A stretch of 64,000 nucleotides of DNA from NCBI GenBank assembly GCA_027603065.1, contig JADGJP010000002.1, positions 186,001 through 250,000 on the forward strand. The letters are read 5' to 3'. Below, piece by piece: positions 1 through 10,184 of this stretch. How positions within the stretch are numbered: the stretch's first letter is position 1; every line of letters starts with the position of its first letter. This stretch comes from Geranomyces variabilis. Taxonomy: Eukaryota > Chytridiomycota > Chytridiomycetes > Spizellomycetales > Powellomycetaceae. Under the pieces are notes generated by a model. It did not search any database. It was not told where the DNA came from and worked only from the letters and a program-made list of their open reading frames with translations. The position numbers and the translations under genes are program-made.

Positions 1-291
1 AGACGATGGCGGGTAGTATATGCCAGCATGAATAACTTCCGAATTGCGAGACGACGTTTCGGTGCCGAACGTTTGGTGCTGTTCGAGAACCAAGGTGGAT
101 TTCGACTTTCGGCTCAAACGCTCTGCGACGGCGAGGCCAACGGCGCCAGCGCCGATGACAAGAGTGTCAAAATCGACTTGAGAATGCGGCGTGGTAGCAA
201 AGCCGCGAGCGGCCGGCGACGGCGACCGCAAGCAGCGAGTAAGTGCAACGAGCCTCCGTCGAGCTATGGCACCTCGGCCACCGGCGGACAT
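1..291 (-). CDS. L2HGDH: L-2-hydroxyglutarate dehydrogenase, N-terminal part (runs off left edge)
   Basis: Reading the minus strand from an ATG at 291-289 gives 97 residues open to the window edge. An Arg-rich leader of about 35 residues ([19 protein letters not shown]...) looks like a mitochondrial presequence. It is followed by a dinucleotide-binding fold, [19 protein letters not shown], with the GxGxxG loop that binds FAD. Next comes [18 protein letters not shown], a signature I recognise from the L-2-hydroxyglutarate dehydrogenase branch of the DAO-type flavoproteins. The family oxidises L-2-hydroxyglutarate, a metabolic side product, to 2-oxoglutarate in mitochondria. Only the FAD-binding start is present, so the substrate domain cannot be checked and a related FAD oxidoreductase remains possible. 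It is divergent from TDP1, 112 bp away. Confidence 0.8.
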   Translation of the reverse strand, partial: MSAGGRGAIARRRLVALTRCLRSPSPAARGFATTPHSQVDFDTLVIGAGAVGLAVAERLSRKSKSTLVLEQHQTFGTETSSRNSEVIHAGIYYPPSS

Positions 292-403
292 TCTCGCGAT
301 GTGACCACGTTGAACGGTTGACGGCAATGCTCGGACACGTAAACGCGCGTTCCCCGCAAGTCTCGGCACCGAGCTCGTCGTGTGGCCGCAATCCCCTCAC
401 AGG
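292..403. promoter_or_regulatory. Short divergent promoter between L2HGDH and TDP1
   Basis: Only 112 bp separate the two start codons, so both genes must take their core promoters from this stretch. I see no TATA box or other clear element in it. Confidence 0.4.
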
Positions 404-2483
404 ATGTCGAACTGGGCCTGCGAAGCCTGCACATACATCAATCCCGTCGCTGGCCGCGAACTTTCGTTGGCGTGCGACGTCTGCGGAACGCCAAAGCCTT
501 ATTCGCCGTCTGCGCGTGCCGAGAACGATGACGAAGACGACGACGAAGTGCTTTCCCACTGCGGTGGGGACTCCGACCAAGATGAGGATCTGAAAGCAGC
601 ACTCCTGTTGTCTTTGCAACCTGCTGAAGTTTTAGTGGTGGAGGACGGCGAGGAGTTTGCCGAGAACGTACCAGCGTTAGAGAGCAGCGACGACGCTGTC
701 AGACTGTTTTCCGAGGATGAGGAGTTGGTGCAGTCACAAATCAACGGCGTTGTCGAAAAATCTTTGGCGCAACTGAGTTCTGTGTGCGCGACGTCACGAG
801 CTAATGGCATCGTCATTACGCCTGCAAAACCGACAGACGAAGCTTCGGCTCAATCTGCGTCCGCAACGGAACCAGCCGAGTCCGGCTCTATGGCAGCCAT
901 TCCAAACCGCGCCGAACTCGAGCGGCAGCGTCTCGAAAGATTAGCGCGCAAACGGCCAGCTCCAGAATCATCATCACCTTTGCCTCCGCCCAAAAGACCG
1001 ACTCTCGCATACCCTATGACATATGCTGCGGGCACAACAATGCTGACTTACGTGCAAGGTCATTCTAGAGCGGGCTACACGCGCTTCGAAGACCTTGTCA
1101 ACCAGAATGCGCTTCAGCGTGCCGTCTTGAGCTCCTTTCAATTAAATTATGACTGGATTGGCTCCAAGTTTCCCAGCGATATCAAGCTAGCGGTCCTGTG
1201 TCCCCGGTTTAGCGACCTGCCTTCTGATAAGAAGCAGCTGGTAGATGGAAATACGCTTTACATCTTTCCACCAATTGGCTCGCGAGGATGCATGCACGCG
1301 AAGTTCATGTTGCTGTTTTACCCGGGTTTCCTGCGCGTGGTAATCACGTCAGCGAATTTGACCGAATATGATTGGGAGACATTGGAAAATGTAAGAAATA
1401 GGCTGCCGTGCGCTCTTTTTCGGGATTGCTTACCATTGGTAAATGCCTTTGCCGCACACTCAGGTTTTGTGGGTACAAGATTTTCCTTTGTATGAGGACC
1501 CACCAAAGTCATGTAGCTTCGGTGAGGACCTCATCAACGTCCTTAGGGAAATGACAGTTCCGGAGTCGATTATTCCCGCAGTGAGGAAGGCAGATTTCGC
1601 TTCATGTGGTGTAAGTTGCATCTCGTTTTCTCTCTCAAGCGACTTTCAGTTTCGAAATCTCATGGAACGACAAACAAGCAGGCCACACTGGTCCTTTCCA
1701 AGCCCGGCACATATAAGGGTGCTGAACTTCTTCGATATGGTCACCCGGCGCTTGCCGAAGCTGTCAGAAACTTGAAGATACCCGATTTTCCTCGCGAAGA
1801 CACGACTGTTCTAGCGCAAACCTCATCGCTGGGCTCTCTGACTTCTCGGTGGGTTAACGACTTCTACAGATCATGCTGTGGCCTCCCCTTTGGTGTCTGG
1901 GACGAGCTTGCGCCTCTACCGCCATGTTACGTTTTGTTCCCGTCAGCGAGAGCAGTGCTCGAGTCTAATCTAGGTGCAGATGTGAGTCCCTCAATGTGTG
2001 TCGAGCATGGTGATTTTTGCGCACTAACCCAAGCGGGCGGGAAATTAGGGCGCTGGCACAATCACGTTCAGTCAGAAACAGTACGAAAAAGAAACGTTCC
2101 CGCGCTCCGTTTTGCGCCAATCTCTATCCAAACGCCCAGGTGCTTTGATGCATAGCAAAACCATCATTGCAGGCCCACCTGCGGATCATCCTGAACCAAA
2201 TGAAACGACGGAGACGGAACCCAAAGCCGCCGTGGGCATATATTATTGCGGGAGTCACAACGCCACGCAGTCAGCTTGGGGGATCTTGCAGACATCAAAG
2301 CGCGTATCACCTTTCCCGGGCACGAGCTTGCGGATAGCAAATTGGGAATTAGGAGTCGTGTTCCCAATGGGGAGAGATGGGCAGAGTGCAGATGATAAAA
2401 AAATCCAGCTTGTGGTCCCGTACCAATGTCCCCCACGACCGTACCAAGCTTCCGACCAACCATGGATGGATGCATGGAAATAG
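404..2483 (+). CDS. TDP1: Tyrosyl-DNA phosphodiesterase 1 with RanBP2 zinc finger and UIM
   Basis: Exons 404-1390, 1464-1610, 1682-1981 and 2049-2483, all introns phase 0 and 67-73 nt, give 622 residues. The two HxK catalytic motifs of the phospholipase-D superfamily are seen: HAKFMLLFY (His298, Lys300) followed by TSANL, and HSKTIIAG (His513, Lys515) followed by GSHNATQSAWG. The C-terminus, VPYQCPPRPY..DQPW, is typical of TDP1. The enzyme removes topoisomerase I peptides and other adducts from DNA 3' ends in the nucleus. The N-terminus is unusual. Residues 3-30 form a RanBP2-type zinc finger (WACEACTYINP..CDVCGTP) and residues 60-72 (DEDLKAALLLSLQ) match a ubiquitin-interacting motif. The start was set at the first ATG that keeps the zinc finger. 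The intron 3 acceptor was chosen because it restores the family pattern; an unspliced reading there shifts out of frame. Confidence 0.93.
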
Positions 2484-2642
2484 CAATTGGCGTAAACCTT
2501 GTGCGTGTTGGCAATCGTAACAAGAAAAATAAATTGTACCTCACTTTCAGCTTCTATCGAAATCAACTGAATGGGGAAGCAGGTAGGACCAACATATTGG
2601 GTCCGCGGGGGTGTGAAAAGTGCATGAAATGAGTGATTTTCT

Positions 2643-5600
2643 TTACGCTGAGACGTCCTCGCCATCGGCGCCGATGATGTTCACGAACACCTTGAGACAG
2701 AGAAGGAAGGACGTCAGCAAGCAAAGCCGGGTGCATGGCGCTCCCTTTGTCCAATACAAAGCCTGGGTGATGCATTACCTCCTCTAGCGTCATCTCCGCG
2801 ACGCCCCACTCCTCAATTCCTGCCTCGTCAGCACCTTCCTCCATGCGCTCAAACACTGTCCCGATCGTTCCGGCGTCCTTCGAAAACGCGTACGATGCGC
2901 GAACAGGAGATGCGTCCTCCTCCCGCGTCCAGCCCTCAGGCAACACCGTCTCGACAAACGCGCAGGCACGCGACAGCTGTGCTTCGTCGGATACAGAGAG
3001 CGACACGCGCACGAAATTGGCGAATCGCCCACGCAGGTGGGTTGGGGTGCCGATGCAGCGTAGTCGGCCTTGCGACACGATGCCGACGCGTTGTGCGAGA
3101 ACCTCGACTTCCTCCATGGAGTGCGAGGTGAGCACGATACAGCGCCCGTGTCGCGCTTGCTGGATGATGGTCCAGATTTGACGGCGAACTTCAGGGTCAA
3201 GACCGGTCTAGGAAGTACACATGCGAAATTTAAAATGCGAGCTTGCGAGTTCATGTGAAAGGCACTCTTTCTCGTACTCACCGTAGGCTCATCCAAAAAC
3301 ACGACCTTGGGATCCCCGACCAATGAAATAGCGATACTCAATCGCCGCTTCTCACCGCCGCTCAGCCCTTTGCTCTTTCGTGCCTTGAAAGCCCCGTTTA
3401 GAGCCACCGCCGCCAAACTCTCCTCTACAACACGCTTTTCATCGCGCGGCGGGACGCCTTTGAGTCGTGCGTAGAACAAAAGATGCTCTTGTACAGTGAG
3501 GTCATCCCAGAGAATGTCGTGTTGCGGGCACACCCCAACCGAGCGCCACACGCCGTCGCGGTCGGTTTCGAGATTGTAGCCTGCGATATGTGCGCTTCCG
3601 CGCGTTGCGGGAAACATGCCTGTGAGGATTCCGATCGTCCTGTGCTTGTAGTCAGTATACAGTGTGTAGGAAGCCAAATGTGGAAAACACAAAAAAGAAT
3701 GCACTCACGTTGATTTGCCAGCACCGTTCGGCCCCAGCAGTCCAAACACAACGTCTGGCTCAACCGCCATCGTCAACGACTTTAGCGCGGTCTTACCCGT
3801 AGACGGATACGTTTTCGCCAGGTCTTGCAGAACCAACGGGTTGCTACGGCGCTCAGTCATGGCCTCGATGCGCTCACGCTCCGCGCGCACATCCTCGTCC
3901 TCAACTTCCGCATCTGCCATCTCATCCGTACCGCCTTCGAATGGCGCCGAAGCTGGATCAGTGCCGAGTTCTTCATCGGTCACCTGCTGGCGGAGAAAAA
4001 AAAAGGCATAGGAGAATCAGGGTCTCCGACACTGAGTGTTATCGCTCTTTCAAACGCTTCTTACCCTTTTCATGGATTTGCCTTTCCCCACGCGTCCAAG
4101 CCATTCTGAGGTCCGTTTTTTCAGCTTGTACCAGCCATCGTTGCCCAGCCAAACGGCCAGTATCATCAAGAATGCCCACTCCCATAGCAAGAACATAATC
4201 GCCGTAAACACCTCATCGCCGGGTTTGATGCGCGACATGGTGTACGGTCGCTCGTCAGACCGGTATGCGGCCTGGTTGAGCACAGTGAGGATGCGGTAAA
4301 ACGCAAAGGCGGGCCATATGAAGTATGCAGAGGGCGGCGAGTCGCGGACGAATAGGGTGTCGCTGGCAAGCGAGACAAGCACGCTGCATAAGATAATGAG
4401 GAAGCTTACGACTAGAGCGAGAATGGAGTCCATGAATACAAGTCTTCCGTGCTGAAGGCGTTCAAAAAGCAGGTGAACTTACCCAGACCAGTTCTAGCTC
4501 TGCTGAACATGGACCCCATCACAAAGGACAAGGCGATTTGGGCTGAGTAACGTAGTTGTTAAGACAGTAAGTCGCAGTCAGTTGGTCACAGTCAACACCC
4601 TCTACCGTTGGGACACTCACCGTGACCCCACATAAAGAGCACCAGAATCAGCACGCCCGCACTCGTGCGCGTAAATAGCTCCATCTTTGTCGCGCGGCCC
4701 GCAATAGCGAAGACCAGGGAAGAAAGCACATGAAGACAGAAAAAGTGCACGTAATGGGCGGCCCAGTAGGTCCAAGTGCGAAGCCCGTTCATCCGCATCA
4801 TGACCAGAATGCGCGCTTCCTTCTCGGTCACAAGAACGACGACGAAGAAAGGAACGAGGAAGCTGATAGCTGCAAGGACAATTTGATAAGGCCCTACTTT
4901 GTCAAAAAAAGCGAGTGCAAAATGAAGCAGCTGCGACCTACCGAAAGGGAAAAGAATACGGCCAATAAATGACGCAAACGGCAAATCGATTTTCGTATTT
5001 TGCAATTGCGGGAACGACCGGATGGATTGCACGAGGCGTGTAGTGCCAAGCGTGGCCACGTTGCCCAAGCGAACTGTAAAAGGAGCGAGGTGTGAGCCAT
5101 CCCGCGATATTAAGGATGTTGCTGCTAAGAAGATCTCACTCACGCATTGCATTGTGAAGCGTCGATTGCTGCAGCAGCTGACGAATGCCTTGGCTGGGAA
5201 ATCCAGCCGCATTTTCAAACCGAGCATCAGTGCCCACTTGCATTGTGTACTTGTAGGTCTTTGTGGCATGATCGACCGTTTGGAACCTCAGCCCTGGAAC
5301 GCGCAGAAAAGTGAGCATGGCCTTCGCGCTTGAAGGCTGGTTGAGTGCCTTCTCTTTTGCTCTTGCGCTTACCTCCGTATGGCAAGGATTTAGTGATTTC
5401 CTTCACTTCTAGGAGGAATGCAGTGATCTGCTCATCGGTAGGGTCTGATGCCGTCAACACCGTTTTGTCGATCCGCGACAGCCGGTCCAAAGCGTTGTTT
5501 ATGGCGTCCCCAATCGCTGCCGAATTGTCAACGCTTCCAGGTTGGTACCAAGGCACTGGCTGCACGCCGCCAGAAGAAGCGTTTGACGCTCCGGTTCCGA

Positions 5601-6532
5601 GATCAACGAACAGGCGCCGTTCAATCGAGTCAAGCAAGCCGGTTGCCGACGTAGCATTCTTTAGCGGCTCGAATGTGGCTAGCGACGCAATGTTTGACAA
5701 AGGCGTCTGCGGATCCTGCGGTAGCGTCCCAATCAACGCAGGGTCGACGCCAGAGTCTGCGGTTGTGTATAGCCACGGCCGCAGCTGGTATTGCACCAGA
5801 TAACGGCCAAGATTCGTGAACGCTTGCGAACCTAACCAACCGCCTAGCGGTTCGCTGCTGTATGTGCTATCGTAACCAAAGGCCTGTTGCCCAGCGGGTA
5901 TCGCCGGATCCTCCTCATACACAGTCGCCGGTGTCAAAGGATAGCCAAGTCCAAAATACTGCGTGCACTGCTTCTGACCAGCAATGGCGCTGACTGACGC
6001 AAAGCGTGAAAGACCAGCAGGAAGAAAATTTGCGTGAGCGACAGTGTCTTCTGTCGCGTGAGTGAGTTTGATGCCGTTGATTGTCGCTGATGTTGTCGGC
6101 AGCGGAACCGATGCGGTACGGTCGATGTCCTGAAGCGGGAAATTGAGCTTATCTTGCGCCCGTATCGAACTGCAATAAACAATATCTAGTGGCCGATTTC
6201 AGATCAGCCGCCCGATCGAGGTTTCTCCACGCCACCAAAGGCCACTGAGTATACCTTGCGGAACGGTGCTCTTATTCACAAGACTTTGAATGACTGCACC
6301 GAGAAGTGCCGAAATGACCACCATAAGCAACGGACAGCATCCCACGCAACATATGTTGGTGAACCATTGCCGGCCCTGATAAGCTAAGGTCTTGCGACCC
6401 AGCGCCCGAACCTGATAGCTTTTGGGGAGCGGTGCACGGCTAGCCTCGGCTGGAGCTGCGATGAGTGACACGGAGATCAGAGTAATTCTCTCTAAGGGTC
6501 TCCTCGTCTGCCTGCCATCACATACCCGTCAT
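2643..6532 (-). CDS. Half-size ABCA-type ABC transporter
   Basis: Exons (minus): 6532-6526, 6455-6255, 6185-5373, 5293-5144, 5073-4621, 4542-4483, 4411-4065, 3986-3709, 3639-3282, 3207-2779, 2690-2643, giving 1,047 residues. Order is TM helix, large extracytosolic loop, a cluster of TM helices (VLAAISFLVPFFVVVLVTEKE is typical of ABCA), then one nucleotide-binding domain. The NBD has Walker A GPNGAGKST split by an intron, a Q-loop (VGVCPQHDILWDD), the signature LSGGEKRRLS, Walker B with DEPTTGLDP split by an intron, the switch His in LTSHSM, and the ABCA-type tail TLEEVFVNII. Such proteins move lipids or other hydrophobic substrates; the substrate here is unknown. As a half transporter it should dimerise. 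The first coding exon is only 7 nt (ATGACGG) before a GTATGT donor and is inferred, because no in-frame ATG lies further down before the conserved N-terminus. Confidence 0.87.
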
Positions 6533-7936
6533 CCCCGCGCCCACGCTGGGATCGACCGTTATTTTTGTATCTGGGGACATAGACGACGGGCACTGACTGA
6601 CTGAGCTGTCTCGCTATAATTTCCTTTGCGATCCCAGGTCCTGGCCAGCCTTCCCGGGAGGTCTCAATATGTATGTAGCTGACAAAAACCTTAAGACCCT
6701 CAATTACTCGATGCGCATGCACGACGATGCTTGGCGGGGGTTTGCCAAGTCCCGCCGTGTCGCCGTGTGGCCCGTGTAACCAGCCCCGGCGCGCCGGCCG
6801 GACACAACGCGGAGGTCACCGCCACGCTGTCAGAAACAGGGGAGCTCCACTCCACAGCGTCCACACACTACCCCACTTTTTCCTTGAATACGCATCGATG
6901 GCTAAATGTACAATTATATTATAGCGTTATGTCGCGAGACGCCCTGGGCTAGGCCCGGCCGGAGAGGAAGCGTCGGGTAATCGAATCGCAGAGTTCCGCG
7001 AATCGACCGAACTAAAGTAACGACGGTGCTATATACAGTATATATATAGATACAGCTTTGCGGGTCTGTCCCATATGACCGGAGATATTCCACTGGACCG
7101 GGCATTGCGGTAGTAACAGTCACAAGCTTGATCCCAACAGCGGACCGTACGCCACTGCAAAGCAGGGTTCGATCCGAGCATGATGGGGAAACTTTGTGCC
7201 CTGCTTTCTTTTGCAGCCCAATCTTTCATGGTCACTCCGGTCTGTCAAAATAGAGGGTTATGTCAGTCGCTAAACTGACTGCCAGAATACGATGGTCTTT
7301 GAACTCTGCCTGCTTACTTGGGAAAGCTATATTGGAGCACGTTGCATATGCACCCACTGAGCGCGTAGCAAGAACCAAAAGTTTGGAACCGCGAACTGTG
7401 GCTGGAAACACTAAAGTGGTGAAAACATTGTTTGCGGAACAAAACCCAAGGCTTACAAAAAACATCACCTTTGTTACAAGTGCGAGCAGCTGTATTGAGC
7501 ATGAGCGGCTTGCACAGGGGGACGGAGGGGAAAATCCGAACAAGAACTGGCCGGGGGGTGCGGGGAAATTATGCGGTCTTATATATTAGTGCTGTGGAGG
7601 AAAGAACCATGCTACCGTGACGCAAAGCAGAATCATGTGGGGTTAATCGGATTATATCGGATTGGCAGTGCACCGAGTCTCCCGAGCGCCCGGTCTGGCG
7701 GCCCGCCCGCCCTCCGCGCTGCAGCTTTGCCCATTTCGCCGTTTCCACCACTTCCGCCATTTGAGCATTCTCACTTCCCTCAAGTGGCAATTTGTGTGTC
7801 TTAAACTCACCACAGTACCAGGAGCGTAAGCGGGTAAGTGGTGTTAATCAGAGGTGCTGGAAGACATTTTGCAGCGTGAAGTCAACAAACTAGTTGACAG
7901 CTGTCAAACATTTTCTTTCTGCCAATATTCGTGATT
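6533..7936. other. Gene-poor region holding one dispersed-repeat copy
   Basis: About 1.4 kb without a recognisable gene. It includes a C/G-rich patch (about 6725-6810), the dispersed repeat copy A, an AT-rich run around 7031-7050, and short open frames with no family resemblance (for example 7260-7589 +). A T-loop-like GGTTCGATCC at about 7167 has no supporting tRNA fold. Confidence 0.5.
6827..6912. repeat. Dispersed repeat, copy A
   Basis: The stretch beginning CACGCTGTCAGAAA and containing GAGCTCCACTCCAC, then GTCCACACACTACCCCAC and a T run, recurs at 9209-9322. In both copies a C-rich segment lies directly upstream and a CATCGAT..GCTAA.TGTACAA block ends the similarity. Copy B has about 20 extra bases after the T run. 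I see no terminal repeats or coding capacity, so the element class is unknown. Confidence 0.75.
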
Positions 7937-9273
7937 AAGAGGGAGAACAATAAGAAAGACTACCAAGCCTCGTCGCAAAGCAACTACGCCTGCTCGTAAA
8001 GATGGTTCGGCCATCTCATTTATTGATGAGACTGACGCTGTTATTCGTGCAGCGAGACAAACCACTGCGAAGAAAATAACCAAGCGTCTTCGTGCTGACG
8101 GTTCCGGCATCTTGAGTGAAGAGACCAGCACCGTTGTCGGTTCAGCAAAAGAATGAACAAGACCTCCCAGCAGAGACGATTTGGTCAGAGTTATCTCAAT
8201 TATTGATGAGACAGACGCTGTTATTCGTGCAGCAAGGGGCGAAAGCGTGAGGGAACCGGCGGAGCATCTTTGTCGTGAAAACGTTCGTCTTTCCGCCGAC
8301 GGGAAGCTTATCATTGCTAGGCCAAAAAAGCTGGCAAAGGTTTCAAAACAGGAATTCCAGTTTCCGGCCAAACCGTTTTCGGAAAACACAGCATGTACAG
8401 CTGCAACCGTTTAAAGCTGCGTTGAGAATGCAATAACTAAATCGCTGTTTTCTTTGCATGCAGATAAGCAAGATTTTCTGTCTCACAAAAGTCCGTCTGC
8501 TCGAACCATTCGAAGATACGCCCGCTCTTTCCATGAAACCATTCGACAGCATGATACACTGGTGAAACTTCAAAAATTTGTTGATGACTTGCCAGAGACA
8601 CGAACGGTGTGCAAGCCGTCCGAGGTCAAGCGCGCAGTGGCAAAGTTGGCCAAGATCATTGGAGCGCCAGTTCCTTTCAAAAATGCGATCATGGCCTTGG
8701 CAAAAGAGACTAGCTTCGACATCGTCCGAACGATCGTATTGGAGCTCGTACAGTGTCCCAAAGGAGACATTGTTGGTCTCGGTAGAGCGGAAGGACAGTT
8801 TCCGCCTTTCACTTCCCGCTTTCTGTTGGAGACCAGGGCCTTATGGGAGCTGTCGGGTGCTAAAAGATCCCCCGAAATCCAACTCGTGGTGGAGACTGTC
8901 TGGTACTGCCGACGGTTGCTTGTCCCCAACTCCAGTATGACTTACGCTAGAGAGTGTAACGATGAAGATGTATGTCGTAACAGTTACTTTTAATATCCAA
9001 GCGGGATATAATTAGCTGAATCCTGGTGGTCCTGTCTAGGATGACTACGACGAGGACAATGCCTGCGGCGACGACGACGACGACGAGGACAATGACGAGT
9101 ACAACGGCTGCGGCGACAATGACGAGTACAACGGCTGCGGCGACAATGACGAGGACGAGTATGAAAGTCCACGCCCCGCCCCCCCCCTCCCCCCCTATAC
9201 TGGGCCCCCCACGCTGTCAGAAAATGGGAGCTCCACTCCACGTTGTCCACACACTACCCCACTTTTTCTTTGA
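7937..9273 (+). CDS. Orphan protein with duplicated IDETDAVIRAAR segment and acidic tail
   Basis: I do not recognise this gene. Exons 8464-8969 and 9040-9273 join in phase, and the exon ending at 8394 joins 8464 in phase 1 (donor GTACAG). The 5' end is unresolved. A first segment (about 7937-8153) encodes a basic stretch (TKPRRKATTPARK) then FIDETDAVIRAAR. A TGA at 8154-8156 follows in the same frame, and a second copy, IIDETDAVIRAARG, begins at about 8191. Either a short intron removes the TGA or the first segment is a separate or dead piece. The middle part is helical-looking (ARTIRRYARSFHETIRQHD..). The tail is highly acidic, with a duplicated 27-nt unit encoding DEYNGCGDN. The stop codon lies inside dispersed repeat copy B, so the last residues come from repeat sequence. 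Confidence 0.5.
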
Positions 9274-9322
9274 CAGACGACATCGAATTCACATGAATAC
9301 ACATCGATTGCTAATGTACAAG
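9209..9322. repeat. Dispersed repeat, copy B
   Basis: Second copy of the element at 6827-6912, same orientation, preceded by a C run. It supplies the 3' coding end and probably the 3' UTR of the orphan gene next to it. Confidence 0.75.
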
Positions 9323-9388
9323 CGGGTTACCCTATCTTGGTGTGTTAACTACGATGTCACATAATGAGTGGGAAGTACGCGCAGATTA

Positions 9389-10065
9389 TCAGATGTCCTT
9401 GCTCCCATTCTGGTCCTTCGGGTACATCTTCAAGTACAAGCGGTGGGCCTCCTCTTGGTCACTTTGAGAGCTGCGATTGGTCGAAATCCAGCCAGCCTTG
9501 CTTTGGAACAAGCGGACGATCTTGATGTAGTCGCCTTCCGTGAGCTTGAAGCGGTGGTAAATCCCGGCCGGCTGTAATGGGGACGAGAGAGACGAAAAAT
9601 CGTCAGATATTACATACATTCGTCAAAATGGGCTTGCTCAACGATGATACGCACTACAACAAGCAACATTCCAGGAACCAGATGAAAGCGCACCCAATCG
9701 TCCATTGAGTCTCTCACGTCCATGTAAGCATCTCCTTCGAGCACATAACGGATTTCATCATCGGGATGCATGTGCTCAGTCCAAATACGAGGCAGCCAGC
9801 CGTCAACGTCGGTGTCGCGGCTCAGGACTAGCATATCGCGGTGGACATAGCCTCGCTCGGTGCTGAGCTGGTCCAGGCGGCACTCGAGCGTGTCGGGCGT
9901 CGTGGGAAAATGCGCCAGTTCGACCCCGAGAGCTCGCAGCTGAGCGATGGAAACTTCTTGCTTTTTAATAGTGGTGGCGTGCTCGTCGTCGTCGTGACGC
10001 CAGGCGAGAATGCTCGGGGCGACAGAAAGGTCGTACTTTCGGTCGAGGGTGCGGTGAGAGAGCAT
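9389..10065 (-). CDS. ADI1: Acireductone dioxygenase (methionine salvage)
   Basis: Two exons, 10065-9658 and 9571-9389, give 196 residues, a normal size for the family. The cupin metal site is visible: WTEHMHPDDEIRYVLEG supplies two His and the Glu, and PAGIYHRFKL supplies the third His. ADI1 oxidises the acireductone of the methionine salvage pathway to the 2-keto acid precursor of methionine; Fe and Ni forms of the family make different products. The donor GTAGTG at 9657 was chosen because it yields GMLLV joined to PAGIYHRF, matching family spacing. The N-terminus (AWRHDDDEHATTIKKQEVS) resembles the plant and bacterial AWYMDD start, but about 20 residues precede it, so an internal start is possible. 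Confidence 0.88.
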
Positions 10066-10184
10066 GTTCAGGCTTCACGCGAACAACACAGGGAGTTTGA
10101 GATCAACGGGTGGGAACCTGTCAAGTCATTACGAAATACATCTTGCACCGCCTTCATGCGGGCAGTGTCTATGCTAATGCGTAT

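Noticed and set aside
167-619. 150-codon minus-strand frame across the TDP1 5' end
   Set aside because: A different minus frame (from 291) encodes the L-2-hydroxyglutarate dehydrogenase start; this one is repetitive and overlaps TDP1 exon 1.
7130-7190. tRNA-like T-loop GGTTCGATCC
   Set aside because: No paired T stem, no A-box and no acceptor stem could be drawn on either strand.
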